A DNA stretch of 64,000 nucleotides, taken from contig JALGQZ010000018.1 in the NCBI GenBank assembly GCA_023105745.1, forward strand, positions 17,555,773-17,619,772. Direction: 5' to 3'. The notes under the pieces were generated by a model, which was given only the letters and a program-made list of their open reading frames with translations, did not search any database and was not told the origin of the DNA. Source of the stretch: Austropuccinia psidii (lineage: Eukaryota; Basidiomycota; Pucciniomycetes; Pucciniales; Sphaerophragmiaceae). The position numbers were made by a program, and so were the translations under genes. This document shows positions 8,692 through 20,220 of the stretch, in pieces. Position 1 is the stretch's first letter. The number at the start of each line of letters is the position of its first letter.

Positions 8692-9602
8692 GGGAGCCAG
8701 GTGTGCCAGTCATCTTGATGGTGACTGACATAAATTCAAAGATACTGTTATAGAATCTGATTTACCCTCTCTGTCTTTCCATCTGTTTCTGGATGAAAAG
8801 CAGTGGAAAGATCTCTTAATATCTTGAGCTGCTGACATAAATTGGTCCAGAATGATGAAACAAATAAAGATCCTCTATCACTGACAATACTCACTGGAAG
8901 CCCATGTTTGGAAAAGATATGGCTGATAAAGATCTGAGTGAATTCCAGAGCAGTGATTGTTACATAAGCTGGAATGAAGATTTCCATTTTTGAAAATTTG
9001 TCCATAACTACTAGAATTGAATCAAAGTTGTTTGACAAGGGCAATTGAGTGATAAAGTCCATTGATAAAGAATTCCAAGGACAAGCTGGAATTTGAAGAG
9101 GCTTGAGTAATCCAAACTTCTTATGATGAATGTTTTTGTTTCTTGAACATTGCTGACATGAGGACACATACTCCTTAATGAATTGACTCATGCCAGCCCA
9201 ATGAAAGTCCCTCTTGATTAGCTTGAGGGTCTTCTCCTGGCCTGGATGGCCAGCCAATGGTGAGCTATGATGATTTTGAAGGATATTGAGTTGAATTTCT
9301 TCATTTCTTGGGATTACCACTAGATCTTTGAATAATAATAACTTGGCTTGAGGTTCAAGAGAATAATCTGTAACTGATTCACCTCTTGCTAGTTCCCTGA
9401 GTATTTCTTTATATTCTTTGTCTTGCCATACTTCTTTTTGAATACTCTCAACCAAATCTGAGAATATTTCCACTTTGATTGAGAAGAATCTTGACTCTTG
9501 AATTCCATCTTGCTTGATTACTTGGTGAAAATTCTGAGGATTATTTCTGATGAAGTCCACCCCCCCTCTCTGGTTACATGTTGTCCCTATGTGACAAGGC
9601 AT
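8692..9602 (-). pseudogene. Family M integrase, 3'-truncated by insertion
   Basis: Integrates cDNA into the genome. The open part 8748-9602 has the zinc-binding HHCC domain (HHSSPLAGHPGQEKT...SSCQQCSRNK) and the catalytic core D in LSMDFITQLP, D in VSDRGSLFV and E in DGKTERVN, all present. It then meets a stop, but recognisable residues continue to 8692 (HHQDDWHTWLP-like), where family L begins. The C-terminal domain is absent. The N terminus overlaps the end of the RNase H ORF in another frame, showing a frameshift near 9580-9600. Confidence 0.88.
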
Positions 9603-9990
9603 CTGGTAAAGTGGCCAGCCAGCCTGGGTGGTAAGTGATAGTGAAATGAAACTCAGAAAGAAATTCAGCCCAGCAGGCCTGACAACAAGTAAGAAATTTG
9701 GAAGACATAAAAGACTGAAGAGAAGAGTGGTCTGTCAAGACCTCCAAAGGATTGGAAAGAGAAAAAAGAAAAGCTCTCCAGCGCTTGAGGTCCCAAACTA
9801 TGCCAAAGAGTTCCTTGTAATGAATTTCATAATTCAGCTCAGCTGGGAGAAGCTTGTGACTATCAAATGCCATGGGATGCTTTCCTGAGTCATTCACCTC
9901 ACTCAGTACAGCACCTAAGGCATAATCAGAAGCATCAGTCTCTACAATAGTGGGTATAGAAGGATTGAAATGGGAAAGGATAGGAGCAGT
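9574..9990 (-). pseudogene. Family M RNase H domain, degenerate
   Basis: The open part 9574-9897 shows GKHPMAFDSHKLLPAELNYEIHYKELFGIV, then TDHSSLQSFMSSK and YHPGWLATLPDALSHR, which are the later RNase H blocks of Ty3/Gypsy. The catalytic-Asp region upstream (ETDASDYALGAVL-like, about 9900-9960) is still readable in the flanking sequence. Contiguous with RT on one side and integrase on the other. Confidence 0.82.
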
Positions 9991-10011
9991 GGTGAATGAT
10001 TCTTTGAGTAT

Positions 10012-10957
10012 TTAAAACTGACAAAGAGCTTCCTCATTGAAGATAAAAGGTAAGTATTTTTTAAGAAGGGAAGTGAGAGCAGTGATCTTTTTGGAGTAAT
10101 TTTTAACAAAACAACAATAGAAACTGGCAAAGCAAAGAAAGGATTGAAGAGATTTAATGTTTTTGGGATGAGGCCAATTGAGAATTTTCTGAACCTTTGA
10201 AGAATCCATCTTGAGGCCATGGATTGAAACAACATAGCCCAAGTATTCCACACTTGAGGCGTGGAATACACACTTGGAGGCTTTGGTAAACAAATTATTG
10301 TCCCTCAGTTTTTGGAGGACAGAGGCCACATGTTTGACATGTTACTCCTCAGAGCTGGAAAAGACCATGATATCATCTAAATAAACTACAACAAAGATGT
10401 CCTAGAGATATGAAAATATATCATTTACAACATTCTGGAAAGAGGCTGGAGCATTGGTAAGACCAAATGGCATAACCAAATACTCATAACTACCATATTT
10501 TGTTCTTAAGGCAGTTAAGTGCTCATCCCCCACTTTGATTCTCAGGAGAGTCTATGCACCAAGCAGATCTATATCAGAGAAGATAGTGGAACCATTGAAT
10601 ACGGTAAGAAGCTGGTTCATAGGAGGAACAGGATACTTATTCTTCCTAGTGAAAGCATTGAGTTTGCGGTAGTCAACACACAAACAAAGGCCTCCACCCT
10701 TTTTTCACAAAAAGGACAGGTTCTCCTGTTGAAGAGGAGCTTGGCCTTATGAAACCTATCTCTAAATTCTCTGAAATGTAGGACCACAGTGTTTCTGACT
10801 CTTGATTTGATAATGAGTAGATAGCACCAATTGGAAGTAGAAGACCCTCCAATTTGATATGGTGATCACAGGCGTGGTGTGGAGGAAGTTTCTCTGCTTT
10901 CACCTTGGAGAATACATCCAAATATTGGTGATAAGAAGGAGGGACTACCTTCAACAC
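10012..10957 (-). pseudogene. Family M reverse transcriptase, degenerate
   Basis: Two open pieces, 10673-10957 (PPSYHQYLDVFSKVKAEKLPPH, the N-terminal finger) and 10012-10329 (KCVFHASSVEYLGYVVS, KILNWPHPKNIKSLQSFLCFASFY, the thumb), flank a palm region with the catalytic VVYLDDIMVFSS. Between the palm and thumb pieces the frame is kept but a TAA replaces what looks like a Gln codon. Other stops (for example TAG before DIFVVVYLDD) are consistent with C-to-T or G-to-A changes. Catalytic Asp pair intact, protein not translatable as it stands. Confidence 0.85.
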
Positions 10958-11109
10958 AGTTTCAATTTCTTTGGGCTCTTCCTCCTCATCACACTGCTTC
11001 TCCAGGGAGGAAGGTACATATCCCCTTGAAAGAGATGAAGTGAAGATATAGCAACATCTTCTCCAACATCTTTTATCTCTTTGAAGACCTCATCTATTGA
11101 TTTAATTAA

Positions 11110-11570
11110 TTACTGAGAAGGCAAGATGGAAGGGATATGGACAGAAGAAGGAAGGGAAGGTGTCTTAAGTTCACCAACCAGAGCAATACTGTTGACAGCA
11201 GTGGCCAAGGCATTACTAGCAGAAGATTTAATTCCACTAGAATCATAGGTGATCAGTCCATTTTTCCAATTAATAATAGGATTGAAATGGTAGAGGCAAT
11301 CACAGCCCAATATCAGGTCTTCTCCTTTGGGTGAATCTATGATAAAAAAGTCCCATTCAAAGCTTGGGAAGGAAGGCAAGTCAACTACCCACTTGTAATA
11401 ATGGGTTATGAACAAAGCAGGGGATTCATTTGAATCCAGTATTAAAAGAGGGATATTTTCAGGGAGCTCTGACATAGTCAATGAGTACTTGAGAACAAAA
11501 TTGTTTGCAATAAAAGAGCTTGTACCACCAGAATCAATGAGAATACTATAGAAAATATCAGAGACAGAAG
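11110..11570 (-). pseudogene. Family M aspartic protease region
   Basis: The active-site IDSGGTSSFIANNFV is at about 11510-11540. The 11110-11481 frame continues with WDFFIIDSPKGEDLILGCDCLYHFNPIINWKNGLITY, the C-terminal part of the retropepsin-like fold as found in rust Gypsy elements. A low-complexity Ser/Ala/Leu linker to RT follows. Separated from the gag zinc knuckle by about 150 bp with stops. Confidence 0.8.
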
Positions 11571-11740
11571 ATAAAAATAAGAAACCTTAAAGATTTCTTG
11601 ACACTAGTATTCAGAGTCCACAATCGTTCTCTTGAAGGAAATAAGTGAGAACCATTGAACACATCATGATTCCCACTCAGCCTTTTCCCTGTTTGCTAGG
11701 GAAGCCTCTTGATGACCCTGGCTTGTTCTGAGGTCTCTTG

Positions 11741-13017
11741 AAGCATTTTTCAATTGGGTGCTTTCCACCACAATAAGTACACAGCCCTTTTTTGATCCTC
11801 CTCTCCTTTTTAGAACCAATTAATTTATTGTCCTTATTAAGCAGAGCAGAATGGGGCTTGTCCTTTGAAGCTTAAAATTGCTTGCCCTTCTTGTTCTTCT
11901 TATGGCAAGGCCTTTTTGAAGATGAGTCTTGAGGAGGCCTTGAAGAATTGGATACAGTAACAGGGGGCTTCTTTTCTTGATTAAAACCCTTCTCTTTCTG
12001 TTTCTCATGGTATCTGGTATCTAATTCCAGGGTAATTTCTATGAGTTCTTGAAGAGTATCAAAGCTACCAGGGTAGGAAGCCAACTGGTCCAATAGTCTT
12101 AATGCCAATCCTCTTCTATAAACATGAATATAAGCTCTTTCTACCCAATCTCCAATTCTTGACATTAAGCTTCTGAAATCAGAAATTTACAAGGATACAT
12201 GACTACTTTTCTTCATCCTCAAATGATCCAACTCTTGCTCAGCATTCCGGACTTCTTTGGGATCACCAAACAGAGTAAATAATTGAGTTTCAAATCACTG
12301 CCAATTATTGAGGACGTAGGAAGGATCTTCATTGGAAATATTGGAGAGGTACTGTTCAATCCATTTTCCAGCTCTACCAGTGAGAAAGGAAGTTGAGTAT
12401 AGAATTTTGTTCCTTCCATAAAAAAAATTTGCTGGATCTTTATGGAAAATCAATTGACAGGATTGGATAAATGCTCTCAATTTATGAGCTTGCATACCAT
12501 CAAAAGAATCAGGTGCCTTCATTGATGGAGTCTTGAATGCAGAGGTTTTGGAATTGTCCCTGGGAGCAACTGCTTGAGTGAGCTTCCCCATGAATTGAGT
12601 CATCTGCTCCATCATATTGAGGAAGTTTGGTTCAGCTTGAGAGACAGGAGGTTGATTAGAATGGGCTATATTTGCAGCTTCAGAAGCCTCAGGAGCACCT
12701 TCCAAGGCATTTTCCACTTCAATTTCTTCAGACTCCTCCCCCTCTTCATCTTCAGCTTCCCCTAATCTTGCTCTTGCGCCTTCAGACATGCCAGGGTAGC
12801 CACCCAATAGGCCAGAGAAATATCTTGATCTTCTTGATTTTATTTCCCCTCTTCTGGAGGGTGCTGCTCCTTCCATTGGTGGTCCTCTGTCCAAGCTTGC
12901 ACTCAGTTGATGAACTGATGGGGTGCGGTCAAGAGGAACCCTTGCTGTAGGAGTGAGAACAGCTGGATGTCTTTGGGATCTGGTATTCTTGGCTGGAGGG
13001 CTATGTTGAACTGGCAT
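11741..13017 (-). pseudogene. Family M Gag with zinc knuckle
   Basis: The start is the ATG of MPVQHSPPAKNTRSQ at 13017; the longer upstream extension is in the leader. The N terminus is disordered and acidic in the middle (EAEDEEGEESEEIEVEN). The capsid starts near FKTPSMKAPDSFDGMQAHKLRAF and continues through two in-frame stops (TGA after LNNWQ near 12298, TAA near 12189) into MSRIGDWVERAYIHVYRRGL and LDTRYHEKQKEK. A knuckle CTYCGGKHPIEKC (C-x2-C-x3-H-x4-C, all ligands present) sits at 11741-11786. The TGA looks like a mutated Trp codon. Frames 11820-12165 are offset in the 3' part. Confidence 0.88.
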
Positions 13018-14118
13018 TATTGAGAAATTAAGAATAAAAACTTGATGATACTTGAAAAAGGGAATCAAAGCTTGGCCAGATCAATAATCAAAAGATCTTG
13101 ATGATATTGAGGAATCAATTAAAAGTCTTGAGGTGAAATCAAATTCAATCAACAATAAATAAATCAATTAAACCAATATAAACAATAAATTCAAATTCAA
13201 TATCAATAATATTGAAGAATTTAATAATCATTCAATCAATCAATCAATGTCTTCAAGGTCAATTAATTGCCTTGAGTAATAAATTGGTCAATCAATATCT
13301 TCAGGAATAAAAATCAATCAATAATCAATAATCAATTCTTGAGGATAAATCAGTTAGCTTGAGGAATTCAAAAGTCAATCAGTCCAATCCAAATAAAATC
13401 CTGAATTTCTGAATCAATAACCCAAATGAGTCCCAATCAATCAACCAATCAATAACTCCTGATAAGACCTGAATAAACAAACAAAAAGAGAAATTGGATT
13501 TTGAGGTAGAATTGAGAATGAGATTGAGATGTTCAGCAATGATTAAGAAATGATAAGAGTCAATTTTCATATGAATAAAATGAATGAAATGAAAATTGAT
13601 GAGAGAAAAATAATAAGATCATAAAAGAGTCATAATTTTATTGATGAGAGAAATGAAGTTAAATGAATGAAAAGAAAAAATAAGATATGAGTTAATTAAT
13701 TTAATGTCACAGGGGTTCTTCTAAGTGAAGAGGGCCTGGCACTCAGTAAACTGGGACTTATATATGGAGGGCTCAGGATATGGTAAGAAAAGAGTACACT
13801 GAAGTGTGTTAAGAGATGAATTACTAAATAAAAGAATGTAAGAAAAGCAGCAACAAATATTAAGAGTAAGAATAAAGAGCCAACCACAAAAAAGTCCAAG
13901 TCCACTGTTTCAACCTGTCAGAATGGAAAGAAAATGGTTAATAAGGATGGGGCCACCCAACTCATAGTGTACAGGCAAAGAAAGAAAGAGGCTAAGAATA
14001 ACTTAAAATCAAATAATTATAATACCCAAAGTAAGGATAAGAATAATTATGAAATGATAAATATACTAAATTAATTAACTGGGGAAAAGTCCCCAGGGGG
14101 GAAAAAAGGGCTGATATA
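13018..14118 (-). repeat. Family M 5' LTR and leader (boundaries uncertain)
   Basis: Contains a minus-strand TATA box TATATAAG at 13757-13764. From about 13100 to 13460 the sequence is dominated by AATCAA/CAATCAAT microrepeats, probably R-U5. A possible primer-binding site TGGCCAAGCTTTGATTC lies near 13080-13064. The upstream edge is cut by the family C-like LTR at 14119. I could not find a clean terminal pair. Confidence 0.5.
13757..13764 (-). promoter_or_regulatory. TATA box, family M LTR
   Basis: TATATAAG on the minus strand, about 740 bp upstream of the gag ATG. Confidence 0.55.
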
Positions 14119-15135
14119 TGTGAGAATCACCAGCCCTCATCCAGACAGAGAATTTTCATGAAAAGATTTGATGATTGAATTGAGTCTGGCCAATACAGGG
14201 ACTGTAAAGATGTACAGGATCTGTACAAGAGGAGTGGTGGTATTGAGTGATCATACAGTTTGGAAATAGTGTATCCAAACTGTATTGGGTAATTCCAACC
14301 TGTACAAGTATTGACAGGCTGTATTGATGAACCAGACTGTATGCATGTTTCAGCAAGGAAGATTTCTGAAACTGAATGCTGATACACACAGTGGATTTGC
14401 TGTTTTGAGGTGTTTGAGTGGGTGTAAGTATTAATACCCTTACCCCTGATTAGTGGTTGTTACAAAAACACTAAAACACTAAAATAAAAGGTAATTTCTT
14501 TATGCTTTATATCTAAAGCTATGATATTGTCAAAGATTAAAGATACAATTTCTATTAATCACCATGTTTGATGTGATTAATCCAATATTGTATTGTTTTT
14601 TGCTGAATTCTCGTAAATATCTCTAAATCCACATGAAAATAGTTGAATTTGTAATTCTCTCTATCTTTTATTGTAAATACAATTTAAATAAGTGGTATTT
14701 ATATTCTTAGGCATAAAATTGATCAAAACTATCATCTTAAGTGTAAAAAGTAGGTTATTTGCTCTGATTATAATATTTTTTCTCTTTATTATCATTTTCA
14801 ATAATTCATATATTAATATATAACCTTAATATTAGTAATATTATTGTTATTAAATTGCTATTTATTATTAGATATCAATTTTTCACCCATTTCTTAACTT
14901 CTTGTAACATTAATAAGTTTCCATAGATATATCAATTCATCATATATTAATATATTTAATTTATCATACAATATTATTCTTCTTTCATAATATAGTCAAT
15001 TTTACGCCATAACTATAATACATAATTATTTTTATAATTATATTTAATCTTAGTATTCATTAAATTAGGACATTTACAGTTCAAGAAATAAAATATTAGT
15101 AATTTTTACCTATTTTTTCATAGTCAAACCTTATA
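14119..15135 (+). repeat. Family C-like LTR, plus orientation
   Basis: Begins TGTGAGAATC and ends TCATAGTCAAACCTTATA, close to the family C ends TGTGAGCC...CATAGTCAAACCTTACA. From about 14465 it shares the R-U5 block starting AAAAGGTAATTTCTTTAT and the later ATTAGTAATATTATTGTTATTAA and TTTTTACG/CGCCATAA blocks with 39232-41259. About 1.0 kb, half the length of that LTR; the 5' part has little similarity. No 5-bp target duplication was seen (ATATA versus TTACA). Confidence 0.65.
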
Positions 15136-15635
15136 TTACAGAAATACATAAGATTCAACATACAGAAAAAGATTTTGAGTCATATTACCTCCTCTCTAGC
15201 TCTATAAGTCCTCAAAACATCAAATGAAGTTCAAATGATGTAATAATCACAAGGAATGGTGCAACACCCAAAATAAAGCACCTCATATTACATAAGCAGA
15301 CATGAAAAAAGTGAAATAAAAACATGTGGTGCAGTTATCAAGCCAAATGGGACCAGAAAAAATCCCAGATTGCATAACCATCCAAGAAAGGATGCAATCA
15401 ATCAGAAATATGGTGCAATACCTGGGACCAATAACCTAATAATCCCAGCCAAAATAAGTGAGATATTCTTAGCTTATTGTGCTTGAATGCTTCTATGGAG
15501 GGCCTCTCCCCTCCAATTCTCCCTTCTGATGCAATTATATACTCATATATCAAAGAGAATAATTACCCATCCCTTACCAAGTAAGAGGACTAGTATTATA
15601 GTATTATGTTGATAGGTATTAACTGATATGATCAG
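15136..15635. other. Unassigned 500 bp between two repeats
   Basis: No coding frame or terminal motif. It may be the remaining upstream part of the family M LTR beyond the 14119-15135 insertion, but no second copy is available here to test that. Confidence 0.4.
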
Positions 15636-17150
15636 TGGAAGGCGTGGATATGCAACTTTAATTGAAAATCAACTACTCTTCCTATCCTCAAAATGTTTAT
15701 AAGGTACAATATGATTAAAAATGTTAAGAATAAGTATTTTTAAGAGAAAACACACCAATTTTTTTCAACTTCATAAGTATAAAAAAATAATATTATGAAG
15801 ATTCATTGTTTTACCAACAATAAAAATTTATCCAAAAATACTCTACAAGAGATACTTAAGGCTACAAAAGGAATTTCTTCAAGAGTAATTTCAATTGGGA
15901 TTAATTGAGAAAAGAACTGAAGGAAATTAATATAAGAATAAAGTTTCTAAAAAGATTATTATAGAGAAAACACACCCAAAAGTGACCAGAGTGAATTTTG
16001 CAAACAAAGTGACAAAGCTAACAGTGATGAAAGATGCTTTAATTCACTTATGGGGTGGTTCAAGGTTGGAAATGATTACAAAAGTAATTAAAATGATTAT
16101 AATAATTTTCTCACGTGGTTAAAAGTTTTGAAATGATTTAAAAAAGGTGTTTGCAATCTTTTATTGATTGGTTAAACAGTGTTTGAGCTAATTATGAAAG
16201 GAAGAGATTCTAACATGAAGAGAAAAGTGGGGCAAAGGAGAAATTGTTTTATAGCCACCAATTTTCTTACTCCAAAAGTAAAATTTACTCTTTTCAGTTG
16301 TGAAAAAAAATCTGAAAATAGAAAAGAAAATTATGGCATCATTGAACCCTGGTTTAGACCAGAAAAGGGTGGGTTTAGCAATTTTTTGCTATTTTCAGCC
16401 ATTGCTATAGTAATACATCTTTTCAAGCCGTTGAAACGTGTAATAATGGGTGTAAGAGATGTCAAAACCAGTTAAAATTTCTTTTACTATGATTGTTTTA
16501 ACTTAAGGGTAGTTTTACCCTCTTGGCAACAGTTAAAACTTCCCTGGTTGGTATCAAAACCTCATCATCAATCGATAAACAGACCGTGGGACTCAATTCC
16601 AGGCCAAAAGTGATGAAAGTTTGCATGTATTTTGACATCTCATGCCTGTCAAAAAGGAACTCAGGGGTCTGGCTCCCTCTTAGAGCCAAGATTCCCCTTT
16701 TCCCCCAGAATCAATCTTTCCAATTTATTTTTTCTTTAATTCCTCATCATGTGTTATACTTGTAATTTACATATGTAATTAAAATGAGTTTTTACAGTAC
16801 ACAACTTTCATAATTAATATCTCATATGTAAATTAAAGCTCACTTATGTAATACATATGCACATTTTGACATTTTAATTGAAAATACTTCAATTCCTCAT
16901 AACCTCTGAACTACACACAACACCTCAATTTTAACACAAAAATTGATGGTTAACACCACATGTGATGTGAATTAGATCAAGGTTTTGAGGATTCTCAGCT
17001 TTTGTATGTAAAATGATACAACCTTAATTTAAACTTATTTAGAGTTGAGTTACAGAAATTTTACCCAGAGGTGACGCACCTTATTTTTTATGAGGAATTC
17101 AATGGTGAAATAATTTTTGTATGCTTATTTATTGCATAAAACTCTATACT
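15636..17150 (+). repeat. Family L repeat, copy 2 (probable LTR)
   Basis: Starts TGGAAGGCGTGGATATG, matching copy 1 (TGTAAGGTGTGGATATG), and stays alignable to about 17150 (GAGGAATTCAATGGTG...TTATTTATTG). Orientation is opposite to copy 1. A plus-strand ORF 16179-16475 shares KDSNMKRKVGQRRN-like and GIIEPWFRP segments with copy 1. The far end fades into AT-rich sequence. Confidence 0.7.
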
Positions 17151-17910
17151 GATTTTTAATTAACTTTTTTCCAAAAATATTTCAATCTTAATATTTGTGA
17201 TAAAAATTCATTTTTACTCAATTTTTTCAAATAACAATGTATTTTCAAAATTTCAAATTTCAAAGTAATTTTAATTTTAAGTTATAATTAAAATTTTCAT
17301 TTTTTATATAAACTTTATATTTATATTTTAATTTTTTCCTTCATTTATAATTGTATCATTGTTTTATTATTTGTGGTCTTTTGGGTATATAAAAATACCT
17401 CTAAGGCTCACAATCAGAAACATATAAAAGTGATATTTTATCATTTAACAAGAATGGTCTTTTTAACTTAGAAAAATAATTTTGGATTAGATATAGGCTT
17501 AAGACTGCAGTAATATTGTCAAATTCATAGCCAATGATATTATGAAAACTATTTGTAAGAATTCTTTATTAAAGCTAAAAGTCCTCACATTATCATTTTA
17601 CTGCTATAATATTTCTATTATCATAAACCTTATACATACAATTAGTTATATTCATATTAAACCTTATAATATGATTTTAGTATCATATTGCATAGATATA
17701 AAATTTCTATCTCATCTAAAGCCACCCTTATAGGATTATTTTATATTCAAAAAATCATATTTACCCCTATATTATTATCACATTATCCCCATATTATGAA
17801 AGAATTAGTCTTCAGGGGAAAATTAGAATCAAAAGCCTTCCCTTGACTTTTAATAATGCCAAAATAAGGGCACCTAAAAACACTGGTTTACATCACCAGC
17901 ACATCAAGTG
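17151..17910. other. AT-rich sequence, nothing assigned
   Basis: No ORF or repeat with a partner in this window was recognised. The last 5 bp (AAGTG) are the potential target site of family A copy 2. Confidence 0.5.
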
Positions 17911-18955
17911 TGTTAGCCTGTGACTCCAAACCAGAGCACAAGCATGATAGCAGAATACCATGAACCAATGGTAGAGCAAAACCACCAGAAATTGAGCTGA
18001 GCCAGAATAGATCATAAATGGTATTGAAAGAAAGAGGAAAGTCACCCCTTTCAAAAATATAGCTCCCATAACCATAGGAAAAAGGATAACAAAGTTATTC
18101 AGCCTCAAAGTAATTGCTGAGCATAAAAATTAATGTTCACCTCTCATATGAAATACATAGAAAGGGGAAGAACCCCATTCAATAGATTTTCAAATTGAAT
18201 CTCTCATTTATAGATACCCAATGGTACTAGCCAAATTGGGCTAGCAGCAAAACTATGGGAGTTATGGCCAAATGAAGACTAAATAAGGGTTAATAAAATA
18301 TTCACCTCTAATCAAACTTCTACAGTTTTAGTGTGAGGTACCCATATTGGAAATTTTCTGAAAAGGGAAAAATCAGGACTTCCTTTTGGTGCCCTAGATC
18401 TTCCAATATATCATCTAGAACAAAATTCATTAGGAAAATAAGTTAAATACAGCATTCATAATGAATAAATAAGCTAACAATGGAGTTTAAACTTGGTATA
18501 ATTTTGCCATATATAATGGTAACTATACCAAATGAGTAATAATTTTGTAGAAATAATCAAGGGATGCCACCTTTTGTGCTCATTATCTTCAAAAATGACA
18601 AAGTTATGGCAGTTTCAGGGTCAAAATCTCATGATATTGGATAAAATCCAATACTGTGGGATGATCTCCCACAATTCTGAATATGGGGTTTTAACACCAC
18701 ATAGAGGTGTGTTCTACTTCAAGAACTAATAGTGGGATCAATACAGGGTCCATCAACACATGCTGTACAGAATTCTATGTGCCTGACCTGTCAGAACAAA
18801 TCTTTAAGGACCCCAAAAAGAAATCTCACCCTATATTGCAAAAAAGTGACCAGATTTTAATTCAAAAAAACAACTCTGAGCCCAATACAGGCTATGCAGG
18901 CTGTGTATTGACCACAAGCCTTGCCTTGGAAGTTAAAAATCTTCACTCTTCCTAT

Positions 18956-18982
18956 GTGGAGAGGACCTCTGGTCCTCTCCAC
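18956..18982. other. 27-bp dyad next to the LTR TATA box
   Basis: Arms GTGGAGAGGACC and GGTCCTCTCCAC are perfect 12-bp complements around TCT. It ends 10 bp before the TATA-like box at 18993. Confidence 0.75.
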
Positions 18983-18992
18983 CCATTTTAAG

Positions 18993-19002
18993 GATAAAAA
19001 GG
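18993..19002 (+). promoter_or_regulatory. TATA-like box, family A copy 2
   Basis: GATAAAAAGG about 290 bp before the LTR end, same spacing as in copies 1 and 3. Confidence 0.55.
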
Positions 19003-19293
19003 GACCTTTTCCTGCCCAAATAAGGAATCCCCACCCTGCTCTCAAACTTCTATGTACTAAAAATTTCCAAAACAGTTATGCTATTGGGAAACTAATCAGT
19101 TATATTTTAAATATGAAGTATTGTATTGATTACTATAGTTAGTCAATTGATAATAAGTGAGCTCAGCGCTTTAACCAGCACTCACCACCATTACATCCAA
19201 AAATCTCTTTCTAATTATATAAACATTTCAAATTAATAGTCAAAGTTCCAAATAAATTTTAAATAGCCTTATCATAGACTAAGCCTGACATTT

Positions 19294-19308
19294 TGGGGCC
19301 TTGCTGTG
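19294..19308 (+). promoter_or_regulatory. Primer-binding site, family A copy 2
   Basis: TGGGGCCTTGCTGTG, three bases after the LTR terminal CA. It matches the copy 1 site with one base missing in the G run. Confidence 0.65.
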
Positions 19309-19383
19309 ATTTTGGACTTTTTGGAGTAAAAAGTGCTTTTTTCTTTTGTTTTTATATTTAAACCCTTATGATTACTACTTTTT

Positions 19384-19409
19384 CAGTGGTATGTAATCAT
19401 ATACCACTG
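19384..19409 (+). other. Leader stem-loop, family A copy 2
   Basis: CAGTGGTAT and ATACCACTG pair perfectly over 9 bp with an 8-nt loop, about 95 bp after the LTR. Copy 3 has GAGTGGTATA/TATGCCACTC at a similar place. Confidence 0.65.
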
Positions 19410-19855
19410 GATTTTATTTCTTACGTATTTTTGACCTAGTATATTATAATTTAATTGCCACTGTCAAGTTTGGGTGTGTTTTTTCATATAAAAACATAAG
19501 AACCTTGTAATATTATTTTAAATACTTAAAAGAATCACCTTTACTGTAAATAGCAGCTTTAGAGGGCGTGGTTCAACATCTTGATAGTTTCAATAGTTCA
19601 TATTACACCACTTTTTGTCAGATTATTCCTATTAGCTACAGATCAAACCTTGAGATATTTGAATTACAGTTGTAACCAAAAATCTGTCAAACCATATGTG
19701 TGATGTGGGAATTGGTATTAACAAACCCACATTCACTATAGAAAGGTTTAATACAGCCATATATCAAAAGAAGGCCACTTTCTGATGTGCAGTAGCATTT
19801 TTAAGCGTCAATACTGACATTAAGTTCTCACATTTTGTCTAACAGTGGAATAAAA

Positions 19856-20149
19856 ATTCATAACACTGGAGACACAGTCAAAAGTTGACCCCCCCAGTAA
19901 CACTCTCAGAAACAGACCACATGAAGGAGGTAAATGGAAATAGGAACATTAAAAGTCTCATAAAAACTAAGAAGTCATTACTAGTTGAAACTCAGAGGGC
20001 CAGAAAACCACGCAACTCTGCCTCAATACAAGGTAAACCAACCTTGATAACTTTTGGGGGAAATATAAAATTAATGAATCCAGTTGTACCTTATAAAGAC
20101 AAATTTCCCAAAGCAGTAGAACATAAATTTGTAGAAAGCAAAGGCAAAG
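19856..20149 (+). pseudogene. Family A copy 2 pre-gag exon
   Basis: Follows an acceptor CTAACAG at 19849-19855 with a CTGAC branch-like motif about 28 nt upstream. The frame matches the copy 1 exon at its start (W-x-K...LETQS, with a 1-nt deletion) and at its end (MNPVVPYKDKFPKAVEHKFVESKGKG versus INPVVNSKGKLPKSIDHKFVQGPTKG). The interior is Lys/Arg-rich in both. It ends at a donor GTAAAT at 20150. Similarity between frames in two diverged copies supports a real exon. Confidence 0.6.
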
Positions 20150-20220
20150 GTAAATACCATAAGCACAAGAATTTTTTGACTGATTTCAGACACTGATACC
20201 ATGTCCCCTGTAAATTTCAG
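20150..20220 (+). other. Putative intron with gag ATG, family A copy 2
   Basis: Donor GGCAAAG|GTAAAT and acceptor AAATTTCAG|AGGCATTGG, 71 nt. The ATG at 20201-20203 is 17 nt before the acceptor, exactly as in copy 1. Confidence 0.6.

Larger units (their letters stand above)
8692..14118 (-). mobile_element. Ty3/Gypsy retrotransposon, family M
   Basis: Minus-strand order: LTR/leader (about 13020-14118), gag from 13017, zinc knuckle (11741-11786), protease with DSG (11527-11535), RT with YLDD (about 10366-10390), RNase H, integrase to 8692. The integrase is cut by family L; the 3' LTR is missing. The gag start MPVQHSPPAKNTRSQ and the STDGKTERVNQ-type integrase are characteristic of rust Gypsy elements as I know them. 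Scattered premature stops in every domain show it is inactive. Confidence 0.9.
17911..19290 (+). repeat. 5' LTR of family A copy 2
   Basis: 1380 bp from TGTTAGCCTGTGACTC to AAGCCTGACA; the first six bases differ from the perfect TGTCAG by one C-to-T change. Similar throughout to 5631-7132 and 29291-30705. Contains two adjacent hairpins (18635-18653, 18655-18673), a 27-bp dyad (18956-18982) and the TATA-like GATAAAAAGG. Confidence 0.88.

Noticed and set aside
13200..13460. CAATCAAT-rich stretch as a CRISPR or satellite array
   Set aside because: The words are irregularly spaced microrepeats in the R-U5 or leader of family M, without a repeat-spacer pattern; CRISPR is also not expected in a fungus.
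16498..16765. Opposite-strand ORFs 16498-16689 and 16523-16765 in family L
   Set aside because: No protein-like pattern and not conserved in the other family L copy; treated as chance.
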